DNA of 51,104 bases from an uncultured Collinsella sp. (GTDB lineage Bacteria; Actinomycetota; Coriobacteriia; Coriobacteriales; Coriobacteriaceae): assembly GCA_902464035.1 (NCBI GenBank), contig CABQHT010000007.1, positions 1 through 51,104 on the forward strand, given 5' to 3'. Below the pieces are notes generated by a model. It was not told where the DNA came from. It did not search any database and worked only from the letters and a program-made list of their open reading frames with translations. Positions 29,185 to 36,833 of this stretch are shown here, piece after piece. The position numbers and the translations under genes are program-made. Numbering within the stretch: position 1 is the stretch's first letter; each line of letters begins with the position of its first letter.

Positions 29185-30984
29185 GTGTCTGAACAGGCGA
29201 ATTATGGTGTTGCTCATGCGTTTGGCGCACGGTTGCTCAGTTATGCGGATAACGCAGCTCTGCCGGTTGATGTACACGACTTTTCGGATGCAATCAATCG
29301 GTGTTTACTCGTCGATAAGACTATGTTTATTGCCGATATATTGGACAGCGAAGCGCCTGTTGCGCTTTGTTGTCGGCCCAAGGGTTTTGGCAAGAGCATG
29401 AACCTATCGATGCTCAAATGCTATTTGGAACGACCTGATTGCCGGCGGCCGGATCGAAGTCCGTTCGTCGGCACCCAGATCTGGCAGGCGGGCGGCGGTC
29501 GCTATCGTGATGAGCACGCGTGTTATCCGGTCATCACGCTTGACTTTTCAACTGCCGCTGTGAGGTGTGACGCTGATGCTGCGGCGGCTATTCGCAGCGC
29601 TGTCGCGCACGAGTGCGCCCGATTGCTGCCGCTGCTTGCCGCGCCTGATCTGTCAAGACGTGAGATTCGTCTTATCGAGAGGGCGACACGTGGGGTGGCT
29701 AGCGATAAGGAGATCGATGCGGCGCTTGGCGTGCTCATTAAACTGCTCCAGATAGCTTTCGATGAGCAGGTTGTTCTTCTGATAGACGACTACGACTCGG
29801 TATGTCCAAAGCGTTTGGACGCTAAGGACGACGGTGGCGTGGATTCCCTAGAGTCGCTCAGCCGAACGTTGTTTGACACCATTGCCGACGCCGGCGACTC
29901 GTTGCGATTGACGTGTCTGATGGGCGAGCGCCCCGGTCCTGCCGAGCTTGCGTTGTCCCAGCGTGGGGTTTCCTATCGATCGGCGACGCCACTGTCGAGT
30001 TGGTGTGATCGATGGTTTGGTTTTTCGGACGACGAAGTCCGGGTGCTGTTGGATCGCATCGGGCGCAACGACTGTCTGGATGACGCGCGCGAGTGGCTCG
30101 AGGGCTATCTGCTTGGTGGTTATTATTGCTCGAGCCCGGAGCGCGTGGTGGACTACGCACAGCGCGGTTGCGTCGCGCCCGTTCGGGCGGATCTGTATGG
30201 TTACGCCGACCGTCTGAGCGCATGCGTCGGTGACTGGAATCTCATGCGCCTGTCCGCATTGTTCGATTTGGTTGAGCCACATGGGTTTATTGTGGCGCCA
30301 GTGCATGTGCATGCCGAGGAGGCCGATGCCGCCAAGTCCGATGATATCTGGACTGCGTTGTATCTGTCTGGATTTCTTACGACGGATATGACGGGGCATT
30401 CGGAGGACGGCGCGTGCCTTCGTTCCCTGCGTCTGCCTAACAACGAAGTGCGTCAGGCGCTCCGTCTTGTAATTCTGGAATGGTTTGAGTGCGCCGTTGA
30501 GGACGTTGGAGTTATCGACTCGTTCCATGACGGGCTGTGTCGAGGAGACGAGGACACTGTAAAGCAAGCTTTGAGCTGTGCTATCGGCGATCTGGGCATC
30601 GATGTGGGCCAATCAGATATGCCGACAGCCTATCATCTGGCGCTTCAGGGGCTCTGCTTTGGACTGCCCGGCTATTGCAATCCCAGCTCCAAGCGAAGTG
30701 GCGTCTCGGATCGCTGGGATATCCAGGTGATTCCCACCGGTCGGGTGTTTGACGTGGCCGACACGCTCGGCATGCTCGATGAGCGACCGCTCATTACGAT
30801 CAACATGTTGTACGACCCTGGCGTCGATGCCCTGGGCCTGGAACTGTTAGCGGTTCAGGCGCTGCTCGACATAGAGCGCGACGGCATCGATGATATCCGC
30901 GTGCCACGCCCCGCCGTCGGGCGCATGCGCTGGGGCTTTGGTTTTGACGGTCAGCGTGTGTCCGTGGTGTGCCAACGACTGTAG
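29185..30984 (+). CDS. AAA-ATPase-like protein with degenerate PD-(D/E)XK-type C-terminus
   Basis: A 599-residue protein of the large AAA-ATPase_like/PDDEXK_9 type common in gut bacteria. FVDK-like NRCLLVDKTMFIADIL is followed by Walker A RPKGFGKSMNLSML (about 63-76) and Walker B VVLLIDDYDS (about 194-203). The C-terminal region has YHLALQGLCFGLPG and SDRWDIQVIP where active relatives carry GR.D and a following E.K strand; here LITINML replaces it, so the nuclease is probably inactive. The start is GTG at 29185, 8 nt after AAGGAG. Function of the family is unknown. Confidence 0.8.
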   Translation: MSEQANYGVAHAFGARLLSYADNAALPVDVHDFSDAINRCLLVDKTMFIADILDSEAPVALCCRPKGFGKSMNLSMLKCYLERPDCRRPDRSPFVGTQIWQAGGGRYRDEHACYPVITLDFSTAAVRCDADAAAAIRSAVAHECARLLPLLAAPDLSRREIRLIERATRGVASDKEIDAALGVLIKLLQIAFDEQVVLLIDDYDSVCPKRLDAKDDGGVDSLESLSRTLFDTIADAGDSLRLTCLMGERPGPAELALSQRGVSYRSATPLSSWCDRWFGFSDDEVRVLLDRIGRNDCLDDAREWLEGYLLGGYYCSSPERVVDYAQRGCVAPVRADLYGYADRLSACVGDWNLMRLSALFDLVEPHGFIVAPVHVHAEEADAAKSDDIWTALYLSGFLTTDMTGHSEDGACLRSLRLPNNEVRQALRLVILEWFECAVEDVGVIDSFHDGLCRGDEDTVKQALSCAIGDLGIDVGQSDMPTAYHLALQGLCFGLPGYCNPSSKRSGVSDRWDIQVIPTGRVFDVADTLGMLDERPLITINMLYDPGVDALGLELLAVQALLDIERDGIDDIRVPRPAVGRMRWGFGFDGQRVSVVCQRL

Positions 30985-31001
30985 CGGCGGGCGAAAGCCC
31001 T

Positions 31002-32024
31002 TTACTGTTCTGCGTCCTTCATGGGCGGCATGGGCTTCCAGTTGGGGTCCTTGACGATCTTGCGGGCGTCCTTCATGCCGCGGCGCAGCGCCGGAATGCC
31101 GGTCTTAAAGCATTTGTCGACTGCTGCCAGACGAATGAACTCCTTGCAGAAGGTCGCGGCATTGCCCAAACGGAACAGCACGGGGTGGTAGTCGCCGTAG
31201 ATCTGCATGTAGCGTGCCAGATAACCGCGGTTGCGCATGATGTAGTAGCGGTTGGTGTCGCTCGTGGAGTTGAGCTGTCGTTTGCCGGCGATGTCCCAGT
31301 TAGAGACGGCGCGGGCGCGCTTGAGCACCACGTCGGCAACAACGGCGGCGGGGAAGTGTTGGCTGGCTACGTAACCGTAGCAGGCATCGTCGCCGTAGAT
31401 AAAGAAGCGGGCGTCGGGCAGGCCGATCTTGTCGACCACGCGGCGCGAGAACATGCCGCCCTCAAAGCACAGCTGGTTCATGGCGCGGTAGCCCTCGGGT
31501 CCCAGGTCCCACTTGGCGACAGGGTTGGGAATGCCGAGCGAAAGGATGAGCTGGTACTGCCAAAAGAAGGCGCCGCCGTCAAAGTCCAAGCGCGAACCCT
31601 GGATAACATCGTAGCGGTCGGTCCACTTGGCCAAGCGCTCGATGCCTTCGGGGATGACGAGCACGTCGTCATCCATCACCCAGAACCACTGGGCGCCTAG
31701 GTCGTAGGCGCATTTAGTGCCGGCGGAGAAGCCGCCCGCACCGCCGCCGTTTTCGAGCTGCGGGGCGTAGATGACACGGTCGGTGCCGCCCTGCGCGTCG
31801 GGCTGCTCGGTGTCGATGCCCCACAGGTTGGCCAGGCGCTCGTTGAATGCGGTGCACATGGCCTCGGTCTCGCGCGAATTCTCGTTATCGACAATCACGA
31901 TGCGCCAGGGCGTTGCCGTGAGCTCGGTCATAGAGTCGAACAAGTTGGCCAGGAGTTCCTGGCGCTTGTACGTAACGACGACGATGGCGAGCTTATCGAT
32001 GGGAGCGGGAGGGGTTGAAGGCAT
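31002..32024 (-). CDS. family 2 glycosyltransferase (GlfT2/rhamnosyltransferase-like)
   Basis: A 340-residue GT-A glycosyltransferase. LAIVVVTYKRQELLANLF opens the nucleotide-sugar domain; VDNENS, NGGGAGGFSAG and the metal-binding WVMDDDVLV follow, then FFIYGDDACYGYV as acceptor-side motif. The GGxGGFxxG pattern is typical of galactofuranosyl- and rhamnosyltransferase-like members. The start at 32024 has AAAGGA about 11 nt upstream; the open frame extends to 32159 but with unrelated residues. It converges on the ATPase gene (17 bp gap) and is divergent from the GT cluster to the right, so it likely contributes to the same glycan. Confidence 0.85.
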   Translation of the reverse strand: MPSTPPAPIDKLAIVVVTYKRQELLANLFDSMTELTATPWRIVIVDNENSRETEAMCTAFNERLANLWGIDTEQPDAQGGTDRVIYAPQLENGGGAGGFSAGTKCAYDLGAQWFWVMDDDVLVIPEGIERLAKWTDRYDVIQGSRLDFDGGAFFWQYQLILSLGIPNPVAKWDLGPEGYRAMNQLCFEGGMFSRRVVDKIGLPDARFFIYGDDACYGYVASQHFPAAVVADVVLKRARAVSNWDIAGKRQLNSTSDTNRYYIMRNRGYLARYMQIYGDYHPVLFRLGNAATFCKEFIRLAAVDKCFKTGIPALRRGMKDARKIVKDPNWKPMPPMKDAEQ

Positions 32025-32409
32025 GAGGCAATATATCCTTTCACGCGCGGCGGGCGAGTGCTGCGCGGAAGCTATCGAATACGTCCTTGAGACTGTCCTA
32101 TTGTAAAGGCTCGGCGCACCTTGACGGCAAGCTTTGAATAAAACGCAGGAACCTGCCATGGGCGAGGTGACTGCTATACGTGACTGCTATACGTAACATT
32201 GATGTGCTGATTACTGCTTGAGAGCACGAGCGTTTCAGCGACCGCGATTAAGCGCAGCGTTTCGATGGATATATTGCGTGCGGCTTTGGGCTGCATGACG
32301 TCCTTTCGTATCGGTTTTTCCTCTGCGAGCTCCATAGATTATATAAACGTCGGCTGGCGCGCTGACCCTTTGATACCATGAAACGACAGGTATTTCCTAA
32401 GGAGCACAT
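32025..32409. other. 385-bp intergenic region between divergent glycosyltransferase genes
   Basis: No gene seen. It contains the 13-bp tandem repeat at 32167-32192 and an AT-rich ATTATATAAAC near 32340 that may serve as a -10 region for the right-hand GT cluster. The ribosome site AAGGAG is at its right end. Confidence 0.45.
32167..32192. repeat. tandem 13-bp repeat GTGACTGCTATAC x2
   Basis: Two perfect head-to-tail copies, each containing a TATAC box-like core. Confidence 0.7.
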
Positions 32410-33513
32410 TTGTCTACTAACGCCTCTGGCAGCCCTGTTCTGTCGCTGCTTATTCCCATTTACAATGTTCAGCGCTACCTGCGCGAGTGCCTCGATTCCG
32501 CCCTGGCGCAGACGCTCAAGGATATTGAGATCATCTGCATTAACGACGGGTCGACCGACAACTCGCCGGCGATTATTCGCGAGTATATGGAGCGCGATAG
32601 GCGCGTCAAGATGATCGACAAGGCCAACAGCGGCTACGGCGACTCGATGAACCACGGTCTGGAGATGGCGCGCGGCAAGTACGTGGGCATTTTGGAGTCC
32701 GATGACTTTATGGCGTCCGACGCACTCGAAAAGCTTGTCTCGGCCGCCGATAGCAATAATGCCGACTTCGCGAAGGCGAACTTTGATTTCTACTGGTCTA
32801 AGCCCGAGGAGCGCCGCTCGCTGCACGAGATGTTTAGACCTCAGGATTGCGGCAAGCCGGTGCACCCGAGCGATACGACTCAGTTCTTTAAGCAAAAGCC
32901 GTCGATTTGGTCGGCCGTGTACCGTCGCGATTTTCTTGAGCGCAACGGCATTAAGTTCCTGCCGACTCCGGGGGCATCCTTTCAGGACACGTCGTTCGCC
33001 TTTAAGGTGATCGCGTGCGCCGATAAGGCTGTTTACCTGCATGATGCCGTGTTGTCGTATCGCCAGGACAACGAGAATTCCTCGGTGAATTCTTCGGCTA
33101 AGGTCTTTTGCGTCAATACCGAGTATGCCGAGATTGAGCGTTGGATTCGAGAGGATTATGCCCGTGACCACGCAGGTGATGACGTCGCGCGCATGCTCAA
33201 GTTCAATCAACTCATTAAGTACGATTCGTACATGTGGAACTATGTGCGCCTAGCGCCTAAGTTCTATAAGGAGTTCCTGGTGCAGATGGCTAAGGAATTT
33301 CAGGCGGCCTTGGACGCGGGGGAGTTTTCGCTTGACGACCTCAAGCCGTGGAAGCGCGCGAATCTCGCTGCCATTCTCAAAGATCCTGAGGGCTGGGTTG
33401 ACGAGCATCCGAGTTTTGCGACGGATGGTGCCTTGGGGCGCGCTAAGTATTACGCCTCGGTTGGAGGCCCTGGCGTGGTCGCCGCCTTTCTCATCGAATC
33501 GCTGAGGGGGTAG
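32410..33513 (+). CDS. family 2 glycosyltransferase
   Basis: A 367-residue GT2 enzyme, first of the forward glycan cluster. The GT-A core is clear: LSLLIPIYNVQRYLRECLDS, CINDGSTDNS, KANSGYGDSMNHGL and the acidic metal motif GILESDDF (about residue 93-100). The C-terminal half includes PSIWSAVYRRDFL and YRQDNENSSVNSS, shared with the paralogue at 34635, so the two arose by duplication and may add similar sugars. Start is TTG at 32410 after AAGGAG. Sugar and acceptor cannot be deduced. Confidence 0.9.
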   Translation: MSTNASGSPVLSLLIPIYNVQRYLRECLDSALAQTLKDIEIICINDGSTDNSPAIIREYMERDRRVKMIDKANSGYGDSMNHGLEMARGKYVGILESDDFMASDALEKLVSAADSNNADFAKANFDFYWSKPEERRSLHEMFRPQDCGKPVHPSDTTQFFKQKPSIWSAVYRRDFLERNGIKFLPTPGASFQDTSFAFKVIACADKAVYLHDAVLSYRQDNENSSVNSSAKVFCVNTEYAEIERWIREDYARDHAGDDVARMLKFNQLIKYDSYMWNYVRLAPKFYKEFLVQMAKEFQAALDAGEFSLDDLKPWKRANLAAILKDPEGWVDEHPSFATDGALGRAKYYASVGGPGVVAAFLIESLRG

Positions 33514-33519
33514 GTCGGC

Positions 33520-34560
33520 ATGGGAGAGGCCTCGTGTCCTAAAGCTACCATTGTCGTCCCCGTTTACAACTCTGTGCGTTCCATTCAGCGATGCCTCGAT
33601 TCGCTGTTGGCCCAGTCCGAGCGCTCGATTCAGGTTGTCTGCGTCAACGACGGTTCGACTGATGATTCGTTGGACGTGTTGCGCCGGATCGCGCAGGCCG
33701 ACGATCGCGTACTGGTGATTGACCAGGAAAATGCGGGCGTCTCGTGTGCTCGAAATGCCGGTATCGATGCCGCCGAGGGCGAGACCGTCTTTTTTGTGGA
33801 CGCCGACGATTGCATCGATGCCCAGACGGTCGAGCGCGTGCTGCATGCCATGGAGTCTGCAGATGCCGAGGCCGCCGTTTTTGGCGGCGTCTGTGAACCA
33901 GCCGATGCTGCCCCCAAACGCGTCCAGCAACTCATGAGCCCCAAAGCCGGTACCTTCGGCGCCCGTGATCCCCAGTTGCTGTTCCATGCGAATGCGCAGC
34001 CGTATGCCTGCCGTGCGGCTTTTTCGCGCGAGCTGCTCAATCGCGAAGGCATTCGCTTCGCCCCCGGTTTGGCTTTGGGCGAGGACGTCGTCTTCCAATT
34101 TGCGGCTTATGCGCTTGCCCGCAAGACCGTCGTCATGCCGGACAAGTTCTACCACTACGTGATGGAGAGTGAATCGGCGACGCACGAGTTCAACAGTGCC
34201 GATGCTCGCGCCAAAAAGCTTGACGCCCACATGAGGATGCTCGAGGAGGTCTTGGAGGACTGGGCGGCCTACGGTCTTTTGGACCTGTGCCCCGGCGAGC
34301 TGATAACTTGGTTTTTAGACCTAATTGTGTTCGACCTGGCGCGCTTGGATGCCGATGGTTTCCATCGCGTGGCGGCTCGCGTCAACATGGATCTCACGAC
34401 GTTTTTGGGAACGGCGTGGGCGGATATGCCTGCTAAGGGCGCCGTTCGGCGTGTTGCCCACAAGCTCGTTGCGGCGACCTCGGGCGTTTCGATGGCAGAC
34501 GCCACGCTGTTCTATCTTTCGACTCGCGGTCTCAAAGCCTGTCTGGAGCGCTTTATCTAA
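33520..34560 (+). CDS. family 2 glycosyltransferase
   Basis: A 346-residue GT2 enzyme, 6 bp after the previous gene. TIVVPVYNSVRSIQRCLDSL, CVNDGSTDDS, NAGVSCARNAGID and VFFVDADDCID mark the GT-A fold and metal site. The middle has ALGEDVVFQFAAYA, a conserved motif of cell-wall polysaccharide GT2 enzymes. It is different from its neighbours in the C-terminal part, which suggests a different acceptor. Confidence 0.9.
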   Translation: MGEASCPKATIVVPVYNSVRSIQRCLDSLLAQSERSIQVVCVNDGSTDDSLDVLRRIAQADDRVLVIDQENAGVSCARNAGIDAAEGETVFFVDADDCIDAQTVERVLHAMESADAEAAVFGGVCEPADAAPKRVQQLMSPKAGTFGARDPQLLFHANAQPYACRAAFSRELLNREGIRFAPGLALGEDVVFQFAAYALARKTVVMPDKFYHYVMESESATHEFNSADARAKKLDAHMRMLEEVLEDWAAYGLLDLCPGELITWFLDLIVFDLARLDADGFHRVAARVNMDLTTFLGTAWADMPAKGAVRRVAHKLVAATSGVSMADATLFYLSTRGLKACLERFI

Positions 34561-34634
34561 TTCCAAGCGCTGCCGCCCGCCGCAACCCGGCTGCTAAAAT
34601 AACCCTGTTACACGCTATTCAACAGGAGGTTCTC

Positions 34635-35753
34635 TTGCAGAACTCTGATACCCCTAAAGTTTCGCTGCTTGTCCCCATTTGCAATGTCGAGCGCTATCTG
34701 CGCGAGTGCCTCGATTCCGCCGTGGCGCAGACGCTCAAGGACATCGAGATCATCTGTATCAATGACGGCTCCACCGATAGCTCGCCGGATATCATCCGCG
34801 AGTACATGGAGCGCGACCCCCGTGTAAAGATGATCGACAAAGCCAACAGCGGCTACGGCGACTCGATGAACCGCGGTCTGGAGATGGCGCGCGGTGAGTA
34901 CGTGGGCATTCTTGAGTCCGACGACTTTATGTTTGAGGATTCGCTCCAAAAGCTGGTCGCCAAGGCCGATGCTGAGCATGCCGATGTGGTAAAGGGCGAC
35001 TTTTATCTGTATTGGTCCACGCCCAGCGAGCGCCGTGAGCTGTTTGGGATCATCGGCGAGTATATGACGGGCGCCGCGTATCGCCCCGTCGATCGCCCGG
35101 GCATCTTCTACCGCAAACCTTCCATTTGGTCGGCCATCTATCGGCGCGAGTTCCTCAACGACAATCAGATTCGGTTCCTTCCCACGCCGGGCGCCTCGTA
35201 TCAGGACGCAGGCTTTAACTTTAAGGTTTGGGCATGCGCCGAGCGTGCAGCGTTTATCGCGGACCCCATTTTGTGCTATCGCCAAGACAACGAGAAGAGC
35301 TCAGTTAATTCGCCCAACAAGGTATTTTGCGTGTGCGACGAATACGCCGAGATGCAGCGCTTTTTGGATGAACGTCCCGAGCTCAAGGTTCAGCTCCAGG
35401 GCATTTTAATGCGCATGAAGGTCGATACGTATCGCTGGAATGACGAGCGTCTGGTCGATGAGCTGCGCGAGCAGTTTTGGGAGAAGGCTTCGCCCGAGCT
35501 CAAGGCCGATTGGGATGCCGGTCGCTTTGATCTGTCGCTGTTCGATCCGCGCGGCGAGACCGACTTGCGCCTGATGGTCAAGTCGCCCCGTGCTTATATC
35601 GATTCGCGCTTTGACTTTAAGAAGCCCGGCAAGCTCAATACGTTTAAGCACTACTTTAAGATTGGCGGCCTGCCGCTGGTCTGGCGCGTGCTGACGTATC
35701 AGTGCACCTACGGCGATAATCCGCATCCCGATGACGTGCCGGCCGCACAGTAG
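34635..35753 (+). CDS. family 2 glycosyltransferase, paralogue of the 32410 gene
   Basis: A 372-residue GT2 enzyme closely related over its whole length to the protein from 32410-33513: both have RYLRECLDS, KDIEIICINDGSTD, IDKANSGYGDSMN and YVGILESDDFM. Start is TTG at 34635 with AGGAGG upstream, the same unusual TTG start as its paralogue. The 74-bp gap before it could hold a weak internal promoter (TAAAAT or TTACACG near 34595-34615). Confidence 0.9.
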   Translation: MQNSDTPKVSLLVPICNVERYLRECLDSAVAQTLKDIEIICINDGSTDSSPDIIREYMERDPRVKMIDKANSGYGDSMNRGLEMARGEYVGILESDDFMFEDSLQKLVAKADAEHADVVKGDFYLYWSTPSERRELFGIIGEYMTGAAYRPVDRPGIFYRKPSIWSAIYRREFLNDNQIRFLPTPGASYQDAGFNFKVWACAERAAFIADPILCYRQDNEKSSVNSPNKVFCVCDEYAEMQRFLDERPELKVQLQGILMRMKVDTYRWNDERLVDELREQFWEKASPELKADWDAGRFDLSLFDPRGETDLRLMVKSPRAYIDSRFDFKKPGKLNTFKHYFKIGGLPLVWRVLTYQCTYGDNPHPDDVPAAQ

Positions 35754-35765
35754 GAGCACTTGGCT

Positions 35766-36833
35766 ATGACTACCCCCAAGATTTCCGTTGTCGTTCCCAT
35801 CTATAAGGTGGAGGAGTGCCTGGCCTGGTGCCTGGACTCCCTGCTTGCGCAGGACATGCCCGATTGGGAAGGCGTGCTGGTCAACGATGGCTCGCCGGAC
35901 GGTTCGCGCGATATTGCGGCTGCCTATTGCGAAAAGGATGCGCGCTTTACGTTGGTCGATAAAGAGAACGGGGGCCTGTCGAGCGCGCGCAATGCAGGCA
36001 TCGCCGCGTCCACGGCGCCTATTGTCGCGTTCTTGGATTCCGACGACCGCTTTACGCCCGATGCATGCCGCGTGATCGTCGATGCCTTTGAGCGCGAGGA
36101 CTGCGACGTGTTGACCTTTGGCGCGAACCCGTATCCGCTGGAGGCGGGGTATCCGTGGCTTAACTATGTGCTTAGCCCGCGCGATGTGTCGTTTGAGGGC
36201 TATAGCTCCGACCTGCTGTTTAAGGAAGCGTCTCGTCCCTTTGCATGGCGCACCGCCTGCAAGCGCGACTTCTTGCTGGGCAACGGGATCGTGTTCGACG
36301 AAACCGTTAAGTATGGCGAGGACCAGGTCTTCGACTTTGCCGTGTACGGTCGTTCGCACAAGACCGCGCTTATCTCGAACAAGTTGTACGACTATCGCGT
36401 GGCTCGCAAGGGTTCGCTCATGGACACCATGCGCTACGACGACGAGACACGTCTGCTGGAGCACGTGAAGATTTACTCCGCTATGCTGGCTGACTGGCAG
36501 CGCGACGGTCTCGACGCACAGCATGCTGATGACCTGGCGTACTTCCTGTGTGATCTGGTGCTGTACGATGCGCTGAGGTTGCTGGGTTCGGACTGCGGCA
36601 AAGTGTTTGCTGCCGTTGCCGCGGCGCTTAACGGTTCTGCCGTGGACAACGATGCTGCGCTCGCACAATGTGCTCCTTCGGTTGCCGCCATGGTGCGCGC
36701 GGCACTTATCGGTAAGGCCCCTGCTGCTCGTTTGTGCAAAAAGCTCATGTTCGATTACGACGTCTTGAGGTTTGGGCGCCTGGGTGCCTGCAAACGCATG
36801 GCAGCGAACGCCCTGGGAAAGCGAGAAGTGTAG
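35766..36833 (+). CDS. family 2 glycosyltransferase
   Basis: A 355-residue GT2 enzyme. ISVVVPIYKVEECLAWCLDSL, LVNDGSPDGS, ENGGLSSARNAGIA and AFLDSDDRFT form the catalytic core, and VKYGEDQVFDFAVYG the acceptor-side motif. The ATG at 35766 fits AGGAG at 9-nt spacing better than a TTG 6 nt upstream, which is only 3 nt from it. It is 12 bp after the previous gene, and its stop abuts the next ATG. Confidence 0.88.
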   Translation: MTTPKISVVVPIYKVEECLAWCLDSLLAQDMPDWEGVLVNDGSPDGSRDIAAAYCEKDARFTLVDKENGGLSSARNAGIAASTAPIVAFLDSDDRFTPDACRVIVDAFEREDCDVLTFGANPYPLEAGYPWLNYVLSPRDVSFEGYSSDLLFKEASRPFAWRTACKRDFLLGNGIVFDETVKYGEDQVFDFAVYGRSHKTALISNKLYDYRVARKGSLMDTMRYDDETRLLEHVKIYSAMLADWQRDGLDAQHADDLAYFLCDLVLYDALRLLGSDCGKVFAAVAAALNGSAVDNDAALAQCAPSVAAMVRAALIGKAPAARLCKKLMFDYDVLRFGRLGACKRMAANALGKREV

